A stretch of 64,000 bases of DNA, taken from NCBI GenBank assembly GCA_965205275.1, contig OZ242168.1, forward strand, positions 1,240,001 through 1,304,000, in the 5' to 3' direction. The DNA comes from WTFY01 sp965205275. GTDB taxonomy: Bacteria; Pseudomonadota; Gammaproteobacteria; UBA4575. Of this stretch, positions 27,601 to 33,897 are shown piece after piece. The translations under genes were made by a program, and so were the position numbers. The notes beneath the pieces were generated by a model. That model saw nothing but the letters and a program-made list of their open reading frames with translations, was not told the DNA's origin and made no database searches. How positions within the stretch are numbered: the first letter of the stretch is position 1; every line of letters starts with the position of its first letter.

Positions 27601-28040
27601 GGGTCAGGGGTCTGCTTGCCGCCGGGGCCCAGCCGGGTGACCCGGCGCTGCGTTTGGCCTGCCGGTGGCTGCTGGACCGCCAGCACAGAGACGGTGGATG
27701 GGGTGAGCACCACAGCGGTTGCCTGACTGGTCGATACGTCGCACATGAGAAAAGTCAGGTCATCCAAACCGCGTGGGCATTGATTGCGCTCCTCGAGGCG
27801 GGCGATTCGAGTTGGAACGCGATTTCGTGGGGCGCCCGGTATTTGCTCAATACCCAGGACGCTGATGGAACATGGCCCAGACAAGACATGGCCGGGGTCT
27901 TTTTCCGTACGGCTCTGTTGGATTATGTCCTGTATCGACAGTATTTTCCCCTACACGCGCTCGGTCTCTACGAGCAGCGACGCCGGGCCCGGCTGGAACT
28001 GACAACCCCCGTCAAGCGTACCGCCGCCGCAGCTGGCTGA
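24651..28040 (+). CDS. Fused squalene epoxidase - oxidosqualene cyclase
   Basis: 1129 residues, one uninterrupted frame. Residues 1 to about 400 are a flavoprotein monooxygenase: VAIVGAGPIGSLCA, LAGEWLHPPAVRIL (squalene epoxidases have GELLQPGGV) and GDAAGHYHPMTAMGMTF at 283 onward. After a linker (about 400-463), residues 464-1129 are a full oxidosqualene cyclase: QSEDGAWEGE, WYCHTRLIY, WDTGFSLQA, GWCFAGG and HGWPVTDCTAE with the catalytic Asp853 in DCTAE (squalene-hopene cyclases have DxDD), WLNPAEMFGD, YVECTAS, DGSWRGIWGVQFIYGTFFG, and a C-terminal end like eukaryotic cyclases (AGVFFRTALLDY, YRQYFPLHALG). It should convert squalene to 2,3-oxidosqualene and cyclise it to a protosterol. The position two before the Asp is Val, as in lanosterol synthases; the Thr381/Tyr410-equivalent appears to be Gly781. 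Confidence 0.92.
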   Translation: MSDDTARRYDVAIVGAGPIGSLCAIAHARKGARVVLLEANPKASLRLAGEWLHPPAVRILRDVGIGLDTQLRDPTGKGFAVFPEDGTEPIVFPYPEGSRGLTCEHASLVSSLREAVKNEPDINFILHARARAVEDECVTFTHDGATKSVTAARIVGADGQASIVRQSLGLSTNPMICSQTVGVIVKGVKLPLEGYGHVLLGGPGPILIYRLGEQCVRLIVDVPLDHTTPQDRIGFLSDSYAGLLPESLRPAFVEALRDGQFHVAANKLRPRVTYGSPHRVLIGDAAGHYHPMTAMGMTFGFGDAVALAEGENFHDFTTKRFRATRASAFLAMGLYEVFADYRAEAVALRRTIYRSARANSAFRDGTVRLLACEDTSTARLGLAFFTTVARAVAEQIPRSYDQLAWCRARDIIHAIAVRLGWLLRSVSQLSKARSAGGEIDERTWDTLADVFLISMPSKVRASQPIRLRQVAPLDAGPALRSATARLLNLQSEDGAWEGEMVWCPMLTAQYVLLHHIIGLPLEPGRCRRVLRSFEQTRLEGGSWGLHEHSPPHLFVTTLVYVAARLLGIKRDDPLIEPARQFLQAEGVVGIPSWGKFWLALLNLYDWRGVHAILPELWSLPRWIALHPSNWYCHTRLIYMAMAAVYPHRHQVPVTSTIASLREELFPQGFANVDFSAGRNRLRDADLYARPGVWLRAGYGFARLFERFHGTRLRTRCMDAIIRHIKWELQTTNHTSISPVSGLLNILALWLRDANDPDFQQALTQLDGWIWEDEKHGARVTGARSASWDTGFSLQALAIVPELSGVRNALRAGADFLYRQQIGASFDGFREAYRNDPKGGWCFAGGWHGWPVTDCTAEAVLGIIAAQREATNTTVLVDAIRFMLRGQNRDGGFGSYEAQRSVVGLEWLNPAEMFGDSMTEHSYVECTASCLAALATCKEHFPQITDRVVMSAISRADAWLRRAQAIDGSWRGIWGVQFIYGTFFGVRGLLAAGAQPGDPALRLACRWLLDRQHRDGGWGEHHSGCLTGRYVAHEKSQVIQTAWALIALLEAGDSSWNAISWGARYLLNTQDADGTWPRQDMAGVFFRTALLDYVLYRQYFPLHALGLYEQRRRARLELTTPVKRTAAAAG

Positions 28041-28192
28041 AGCAGGATTTTCTTCTAAGCCCTATACGAGCAGCATGGTGTCTTTGATGTCTGCTGTACC
28101 TTTGTGCTTTTTGGGATAGCGCTCTAGCGGCAGATCGAGATGGGAATGGGCGATTCTGCGGAGGATCTCGGGGTCAAAAAAACATACTTCAT

Positions 28193-29227
28193 TCAGTCTC
28201 CAGAGTGCCGGGGTTTACGGGCCAGGAAGAAAAACATCGGAGTAAAAATACCAGACTTGCCACCTTCGATCAGCGCGTCCGCCGCCCTATTCAACAGCGT
28301 GCTGACCATGGTGGTGCCCTCTGGAAACACCCGCAACCTCTCGCCAGCCCTTAACGCTAAATTGGTCAAGGAGCGCCCAATAGGTGTGCGTGGAATACTC
28401 GTAAGACTGAGATCGCGGCCCTGCAAAGCGCGGTACCAAGGCATTTCCGGATGCGATTCAGGGGCGAGGTCGCGGGCTTCCAGGAGCTCGAATCCGGCCA
28501 TGCGAAACGCGGTGCAAACCACCGACGTGACGGCGATATCCGGTAACCCATCCCCTGTCTCAATATCTTTCTTGATCCGCAGGTGCTCTGCATTCTGCGG
28601 ATCGAAATTCTCAGTGAGACACCACTCGTAGCCCGCAAAACAAGCCCCCGGACGCAGGACGCGGAAGACCTCCTGGAACGCCGCTGTTTTGTTCGGTGCG
28701 TGGGCGTGGGCCTCGATGGCGATGGCGCCATCGTAGCAGTCGTCACCTTCGGGAATCTGCATGTAATCGCCGTGGATGAAACGGCACAACGACTGGATAT
28801 CTCGGGTGTGCACTTTCGCGCGCTCGATCTGGTAAGCGTTATTGTTGATACCGACAAAGCTAGCCCCAGAATAGCGGGCCAGAGTACCCATCGGACCCCC
28901 TACCCCGCACCCCACATCGAGTACTTGCATCCCCGGTTTTAGGGACAGCCGATCAGCAAGAAAATGCTCGTGCCTGAGCAGCGACGCCTTGAAGCTCTCA
29001 CCCCGCCGTCGGGGGGCAAAGTGAAAGGACCGACCCCAGCCGAACTCGTAGAAATCGGTCACTAGGTCGTAGTAGTGATTGACGAGCAACTGATAATGCT
29101 CTTTTTTATGCTCCAGGCCGGCATCATGGAGCCCGGTGTATTGATCGACCACGGATTTCACTTCACCTGGGGCGAGATCCGCAAGGGAACGAGAACTCGA
29201 TCGTTCGTTGGGCGTACGACGGGCCAC
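28193..29227 (-). CDS. Sterol C-24 methyltransferase (ERG6/SMT-like)
   Basis: 344 residues from a GTG at 29227. The SMT-specific text is clear: YYDLVTDFYEFGWGRSFHFA near residue 53, LRHEHFLA, the SAM motif VLDVGCGVGGPMG, GINNNAYQIERA, AIEAHAHAPNK, GYEWCLTENFDP, IKKDIETGDGLPDI and the C-terminal FTPMFFFLARKP. These segments are shared with plant and fungal ERG6/SMT and separate it from general methyltransferases. It would add a methyl group at C-24 of a sterol side chain using SAM. Convergent with the epoxidase-cyclase gene, 152 bp away. Closely related enzymes are rare in bacteria. Confidence 0.9.
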   Translation of the reverse strand: MARRTPNERSSSRSLADLAPGEVKSVVDQYTGLHDAGLEHKKEHYQLLVNHYYDLVTDFYEFGWGRSFHFAPRRRGESFKASLLRHEHFLADRLSLKPGMQVLDVGCGVGGPMGTLARYSGASFVGINNNAYQIERAKVHTRDIQSLCRFIHGDYMQIPEGDDCYDGAIAIEAHAHAPNKTAAFQEVFRVLRPGACFAGYEWCLTENFDPQNAEHLRIKKDIETGDGLPDIAVTSVVCTAFRMAGFELLEARDLAPESHPEMPWYRALQGRDLSLTSIPRTPIGRSLTNLALRAGERLRVFPEGTTMVSTLLNRAADALIEGGKSGIFTPMFFFLARKPRHSGD

Positions 29228-29427
29228 TCGATTATTTTGACGGGTTCACACGATTTCTCCAGGAGTAGTACATTGCGAGAATAAATCAGCAGAAATGTGA
29301 GAATCGGTTACGGGCCGCCTCGAGGCTGGCGCCCGTGCTCCGGATGTGTCTCGGGACTCTTTGGGCCGCATGTCCCGCTATCTCCACCAGATTGGTCTCG
29401 CACAGCACATCAACGGTACATGGCTAG
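29228..29427. other. Spacer upstream of the sterol methyltransferase
   Basis: 200 bp between the SMT start and the IS481-like element. It should contain the SMT promoter (minus strand), but no clear -35/-10 pair is visible. Confidence 0.4.
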
Positions 29428-29478
29428 TGTGACAAAATCAACCCTCTGTATGGGTTCAGTACCTATGGCACTGTGGGA

Positions 29479-30491
29479 TCAGGCGGCCTCCAGGGTGACA
29501 AGGTACTCGTTGGGCGTTTTCCAGTCGAGTGCTGCGTGGGGGCGTTCATAGTTGTAGAAGAACTCATAGCCGGCGAGGGCGGCCTGCACCGGGTCGATGC
29601 TCAGGGGGCCATCGTAGCGTCCCCAGAACTCGATGCGGGCAGCGCGGTTGGCGCGTTCCACACAGCCGTTGTACTGGGGATGCTTGGGCGGCAACACATG
29701 CAGCGGGATGTGCAGCGCTTCACAGGACGCCTCGAAGCCGGCCATGAACTCGCTGCCGCCGTCGACCTGGATGGAGACGAGCGGGAACGGCAGGGCCGCC
29801 AGCAGTTCGTGCAGGAAGCGCCGGGCGTGCCCGGCAGTGGCCCGTGAGCAGGCGCGCGTGACCATGAACTTCGACACCGGGCACACGGCGCGGAACTCCT
29901 TGACGGTGTCGCCGTCTCGCACATAGGTCATGTGGTCGATCTGCATCAGCTCGCCCGGGGTACGCGCCTTCGCGCCGTACTTCCAGCGCCGTACTTCCAG
30001 CGCCGTGCCCAGCGGGCGAAGCGGCGCGGGCGCTTCGGCGCATGCCTGCCTTCGCAGAACGCGGCGGGCCGGATCACACCGCGGGCCAGCGCCCGGCTGA
30101 GGATGCGCCCGACGCTCGACACACTCAGTGCCACGCCCTCGCGCCCCAGCAGGACCTGCAGGCGCGCCTTGCCCATAAACGGGTACTTGCGGCGCAGGGC
30201 CAGCACCGCCCTCACGTCCTGCGGCGTATAGGCCGGACACCGGTGCCGCCGCGGGCGGCTCGAATGCGGCGCCAGGGCGTGCACACCGCCTGCGGCCAGG
30301 ACGGCCTTCCAGCGGTACAGGGTGCGCCGGCTGATCTCCAGCTGCTCCAGGGCGCCGGCCTCGCTGCAGCCCGCCGCACGCAAGCGCTGGTACGCCTGCA
30401 ACCTGCGGTAGCGCTCACCCGCCGCCTCGGGTACGTGTTCGTCGACCCTGAAGCTCTTGTATGATCGAATACGAAGGGATTTAATGTCCAT
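29479..30491 (-). pseudogene. IS481-family transposase, frameshifted by a 14-bp tandem duplication
   Basis: The N-terminal half from the ATG at 30491 (MDIKSLRIRSYKSF) has a helix-turn-helix (GALEQLEISRRTLYRWKAVL). The C-terminal half has the integrase core: MQIDHMTY, IQVDGGSEF and CVERANRAARIEFWG with the DDE residues, then YNYERPHAALDWKTPNEYL. The halves are in different frames. The switch coincides with two copies of GCGCCGTACTTCCA at 29972-29985 and 29986-29999; removing one restores WARRWKYGAKARTPGELM. Confidence 0.85.
29972..29999. repeat. 14-bp tandem duplication inside the IS481 transposase
   Basis: Two adjacent perfect copies of GCGCCGTACTTCCA, followed by a partial third (GCGCCGT). 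Length 14 is not a multiple of 3, so it shifts the frame. Confidence 0.95.
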
Positions 30492-30661
30492 GCTCGGGTC
30501 TCCTGTTCCAGTGGCTGTGGTTGGTTCACTGGAGGATACCCGATCCGGTGCAGAGAGAGGCCACGCCTCCCTCTGCACCCCCTCATTCAGATCCCTTGCT
30601 CACGATCACTGAAAAGTGCCATAGGTATCTGAACCTTTACACCTCAGGGTAGGCTGTGTCA

Positions 30662-30970
30662 CTAGCATATGATCTGTCCGTTTAGTAGCACACGAGTTGT
30701 TCGGTTAGATGCCTCGATAAGGAGGTGTCGCGATGACCCGAACGGCATGGCTGCAGTAACGTAGGATGGAGAAGTTTGAGGATCTGCTGGAACGCTTTGA
30801 GGCGAAGCGTCTTTCGGCGATGGATGCGGCAGAACTGCTCCTACACCACGCTTGGGGACACAACCAGCCCCCATTTCAATCAGATAAGGTTTTCAGAAGG
30901 GAAAGGCAGTACAATAGGAGAACCGCGACGTTGAACTACCCATGAGGATCAGGATACATACCCGAATTCC
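30662..30970. other. Remnant region with an ISNCY-like transposase start
   Basis: No intact gene. From 30732 the plus strand reads MTRTAWLQ, a stop, then RRMEKFEDLLERFEAKRLSA followed by MDAAELL, resembling the N terminus of ISNCY/integrase-type transposases (MERFEDVL..W..GRLS..EAAELL). It ends by about 30846. Another short IS scar. Confidence 0.5.
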
Positions 30971-31693
30971 GTGCCTACTGAGCGCTTCCCGAACAAGATG
31001 CAGACCAGACCCCGCCTGACGATACCAACTGGACTGTTCGTGGCGCTGATCGTCGCGATCCTTACACTTCTCGGCATCAGTACGCGCTACTACGCTCATG
31101 GGGATCTGAACGTCATCTATTCCCTTTTGAGTCTGTTCTTCTCGATCAATCTACTGATCTGCTATTGGGAGGTGTGTCTATTCCTCCGACGGGACTATAT
31201 CGAGACGCGCACCGAATATTGGCGTGAGCGGCGGCGTGAAACCGGCCGGACACCAGTCCCTGAATTCCTTGTCACAAAGGTCCCATTAACACAGATATTG
31301 TCACCGACGCTCTGGGCCGATGTCTGGGCGACCTACTCCCAGTACGATGGCTCCTATGCGGATCGCCGGACGTTCGGTTACAGTGCAGATATTGCCAATG
31401 GCTTTGTAACACTGGTTCCGACACTAATCCTGTACGCGGCTTATACGGTCGATCTCCTACCCGCTCTCTTTGCAGGAATTCTCGGGGTCATGCTGTTCTG
31501 GCAATGGACCTACGTGACGTCGGTCTACTGGGTCAGCTTCTTCGTAGCTAAACGGCAAACCCAGATCAGCCGACGCGAAATGTACACCTACATCCTTGCG
31601 ATCAATTCCTTTTGGGTGCTGTGCGCGCTGCTAGGGTTGTACGTCTCCATTCACCTGATTGTGGACGGCAACTACAGCGTTCTGGGATACTGA
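30971..31693 (+). CDS. Five-helix membrane protein, EBP/EXPERA-like (possible sterol Delta8-Delta7 isomerase)
   Basis: 240 residues (GTG start; ATG at 30998 is the alternative). Hydrophobic segments lie at about 17-38, 48-71, 138-160, 163-190 and 205-231. Five helices and about 230 residues match emopamil-binding protein. Local similarity, aligned from memory: INLLICYWEV (59-68) to the EBP segment IHLVIEGWFV; WATYSQYDGSY (119-129) to WKEYAKGDSRY; YILAINSFW (207-215) to FVFMNALW. The EBP His76 and Glu80 positions would be Asn60 and Cys64, and Glu122 would be Asp140, while Asn193 and Trp196 are kept. So a distant EXPERA member is inferred, not a proven isomerase. It lies about 1.7 kb from the SMT gene, with an IS481-like element between. 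Confidence 0.5.
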   Translation: MPTERFPNKMQTRPRLTIPTGLFVALIVAILTLLGISTRYYAHGDLNVIYSLLSLFFSINLLICYWEVCLFLRRDYIETRTEYWRERRRETGRTPVPEFLVTKVPLTQILSPTLWADVWATYSQYDGSYADRRTFGYSADIANGFVTLVPTLILYAAYTVDLLPALFAGILGVMLFWQWTYVTSVYWVSFFVAKRQTQISRREMYTYILAINSFWVLCALLGLYVSIHLIVDGNYSVLGY

Positions 31694-32295
31694 ACAGGGG
31701 TATTTCTGGGTTTCTGGCGATCGAGCCAACGAATTCGTCCTATCCGATACCGATGTTCCGCGCTGAGTTCCACACACGCTATTGGCACCTGCCAGACTAT
31801 TGCTCCCCGAAGTTGGATGCATAGTCGGGCACAGCGCCTGATCTCAAGCCCAGTATGGGGTTGGAATGACTGTCGCACGCCTTGAACAAAGCTTTTTCTT
31901 CATCCGTACCCAGTCTTCGATCCCGGCCTTTCCCTGGGGTGGGTTTGCGGATATTTGCCACCGGATGCGCACCGCTTCACGTACCTGGCTGTGCAGGGAC
32001 TCGATCGCATTGGTGGTATACATCATTTTACGCACGGGTGGGCGAAGGCAAAAAACGGAATGACCCGTTCCCATTTGCGCCGCTAGGCCCAGGCAATCAT
32101 CGGGTATTTCTCGCCCCAGGGACCCCGCTCGAAAGCCTCCAGGCATTCAGCGGCGTGTTCTACCGTCTCAGCCTGATCAACCGGCTTCAGGGCCTGGGCC
32201 ACCGCCTTCCTTTCCTTCCATTGATCTTTCCCCCGTAACCCGATCCACTTTATGTGAGGGATTTTCCTATAATTTGAACCTTAGGAGGTCCCAAG

Positions 32296-32562
32296 ATGAA
32301 AGGCAAACGATTTACCGACGAGCAGATCATTTCGATCCTGAAAGAGCATGAGGCCGGCGCCAAAATGCCAGACCTGGTACGTAAGCACAATGTAAGTGAA
32401 CAGAGCATCTACCGCTGGAAGTCGAAGTACGCTGGTATGGAAGTCTCTGAGGCCAAACGCCTGAAGGAACTGGAGAGCGAGAACACTAAACTCAAACGTC
32501 TACTGGCGGATACGATGCTGGATAATGCGGCATTAAAGGAACTGGTCGGAAAAAAATTTTAA
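32296..32562 (+). CDS. IS3-family transposase OrfA
   Basis: 88 residues with a helix-turn-helix (LVRKHNVSEQSIYRWKSKY) and a leucine-zipper-like tail (LKELESENTKLKRLLADTML). It starts at the ATG at 32296 with AGGAGG upstream. An A7 run at 32550-32556 just before its stop would allow a -1 shift into orfB, giving the fused OrfAB transposase through KKILTPAARRRGVEHLV. Confidence 0.93.
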   Translation: MKGKRFTDEQIISILKEHEAGAKMPDLVRKHNVSEQSIYRWKSKYAGMEVSEAKRLKELESENTKLKRLLADTMLDNAALKELVGKKF

Positions 32563-32597
32563 CGCCCGCTGCCCGTCGCCGGGGTGTTGAGCATCTG

Positions 32598-33374
32598 GTG
32601 ACGGCCAACCTTGCCAGTCAGCGGCGGGCGTGTCGATTGGTGGGCTTATCTCGCTCAGTCATGCAGTATCGACCGAGACCTAAGCACGATAAAGTCCTGT
32701 GCCAACGACTGAAAGAGCTGGCCACGCAGTATCCGCGTTATGGCTACCTGATACTGCATGGACTATTGGCAGCGGAAGGTCTGGTTATCAATCGCAAGCG
32801 CACCTACCGACTGTATTGTGAGGCGAATCTACAGGTGAGAACACGACGACGGAAGAAGCTGATACGTCCCAGGATACCAATGATGATACCGGATGGGCCG
32901 GGGCAACGTTGGTCACTCGACTTTGTCTCTGACCAGTTGGCTTCAAGTCGGCGCTTTCGGGTGTTAAACATCATCGATGACTACAGCCGGGAATGTATTG
33001 GACAGATTGTAGATACCTCAATATCCGGTCTTCGATTGGCAGGGTTTCTGGAAGAGATCGGAACGCTTCGTTCCTTACCAAAAACTATTGTGTGCGACAA
33101 CGGTAGCGAACTGACCAGCAAGGCGATGTTCTTCTGGTCACAACAAAGCGGTGTGAAACTGCATTTTATTCAACCGGGCAAACCCACTCAGAATGCGTTC
33201 GTGGAATCGTTCAATGCCCGCTTTCGAGATACCTGTCTCAATCAACATTGGTTTCGCAATCTGCCTGATGCACGATGCATCATCAATGACTGGCGACGCC
33301 ACTATAACTATATACGACCACACAGCTCACTTGGCTACGTACCACCGGCTGTATTCGCACAACAAGCAGCATGA
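32598..33374 (+). CDS. IS3-family transposase OrfB (integrase core)
   Basis: 258 residues read from the GTG at 32598; it is probably expressed mainly as OrfAB by frameshifting. The DDE catalytic residues are in SLDFVSD, VCDNGSEL and ESFNARFRDTCLN. The HTH-like segment SQRRACRLVGLSRS and the C-terminal YNYIRPHSSLGY are typical of IS3/IS407 transposases. The gene is intact. Confidence 0.93.
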   Translation: MTANLASQRRACRLVGLSRSVMQYRPRPKHDKVLCQRLKELATQYPRYGYLILHGLLAAEGLVINRKRTYRLYCEANLQVRTRRRKKLIRPRIPMMIPDGPGQRWSLDFVSDQLASSRRFRVLNIIDDYSRECIGQIVDTSISGLRLAGFLEEIGTLRSLPKTIVCDNGSELTSKAMFFWSQQSGVKLHFIQPGKPTQNAFVESFNARFRDTCLNQHWFRNLPDARCIINDWRRHYNYIRPHSSLGYVPPAVFAQQAA

Positions 33375-33849
33375 TATGATAATTTTTCCCTCACCAGGAA
33401 TGGATCTAATTCAGGGGAAAGATCACCATGAAGCAAACTGCATCGAGTAGCGAATCAGGTGTACGATGCAAGTCTGAACCTCGGTCTGGGAAAACCCTTT
33501 CAGGCCATCGACCATGGCTATCAGGACATCCCGGGTGCCGCGGTTCCTGAGTTCCGTCATCACCCGTAACCAGAACCTGGCCCCTCCGATTGTTCGACCC
33601 AAAGCCCCAAAATCTCCCTGTGGCCCGAACAGCGTATGCCAATGGCCAGATACACCGCCTTGTTGCACACTGCCCCCTCGTCACGAATCTTCACCCGCAA
33701 TGCATCGAAAAGTACCAGTGCATACGTCGACTCCAGCGGCCGCGACTGCCAGGCGCTGACTTCTTCATGCACCGCATCCGTTACCGCTGATACTGGTCTT
33801 CTCCCCATGAGCTGATCCGTACTGGTTCAAATTATAGGGTAAACACCAT

Positions 33850-33878
33850 CCGGGTGCGCGGACCCACCGCGCACCCGG
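33850..33878 (-). terminator. Strong hairpin downstream of the TonB-dependent receptor
   Basis: Perfect 12-bp stem CCGGGTGCGCGG (33850-33861) and CCGCGCACCCGG (33867-33878) with a 5-nt loop, 20 bp after the receptor stop codon. There is no long T-run after it on the minus strand, so it is a probable rather than textbook terminator. Confidence 0.6.
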
Positions 33879-33897
33879 TCATGCGTTCAGCCTGCAA

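Larger units (their letters stand above)
29428..30661 (-). mobile_element. IS481-like insertion element with imperfect terminal repeats
   Basis: Left end TGTGACA at 29428 and right end TGTCA at 30661, with matching inner segments: GTGACA then CCCT, and GGTTCAG..TACCTATGGCACT, present in inverted orientation near both ends (about 29455-29473 and 30614-30634). CTAG lies immediately outside each end (29424-29427 and 30662-30665), consistent with a 4-bp target duplication. It carries one transposase gene, which is broken. It separates the sterol cluster from the EXPERA-like gene. Confidence 0.75.
32222..33424 (+). mobile_element. Complete IS3-family element (IS407-group-like) with CCAT target duplication
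   Basis: 1203 bp. Terminal inverted repeats begin TGATCTTTCCCC (32222-32233) and end GGGGAAAGATCA (33413-33424), with further matching blocks GATCCA and GTGAGGGA inside both ends. CCAT flanks it on both sides (32218-32221 and 33425-33428), a 4-bp duplication as in the IS407 group. Both transposase frames are intact, so it may be active and is the most recent insertion visible here. Confidence 0.92.
31844..33808 (-). pseudogene. IS256-family (mutator) transposase remnant, split by an IS3-family element
   Basis: Minus-strand pieces at 33808-33425 and 32221-31844 join exactly when the IS3 element and one CCAT are removed, giving CIVHLIRYSMQFASWKERKA and then VAQALKPV, colinear with IS256 transposases (TCIVH.IR.S..FVSWKDRKAVA). 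Conserved parts include VSAVTDAVHEEVSAWQSRPL, DALRVKIRDEG, VDGLKGF and YTTNAIESLHSQVREAV. Damage: N terminus missing before 33808, a frameshift near 33570-33590, a stop codon in the IAWA-RRKWERV segment (near 32090) and a further frameshift near 32035. Confidence 0.85.

Noticed and set aside
24651..28040. Squalene-hopene cyclase (hopanoid gene) as the identity of the cyclase half
   Set aside because: The catalytic motif is DCTAE with the oxidosqualene-cyclase context (HGWPVTDCTAE, YVECTAS, YGTFFG), not the DxDD of squalene-hopene cyclases, and an epoxidase is fused to it.
29428..30661. Phage or integrative-element integrase that could have moved the island
   Set aside because: The gene is a DDE transposase of IS481 type with IS-like terminal repeats, not a tyrosine or serine recombinase.
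33821..33840. CCTATAATTTGAACC shared between the IS3 left end (about 32265-32279) and the opposite strand near 33825-33839
   Set aside because: It may be a remnant of another IS3 end that truncated the IS256 gene, but only about 15 bases match, which is too little to annotate a second element.
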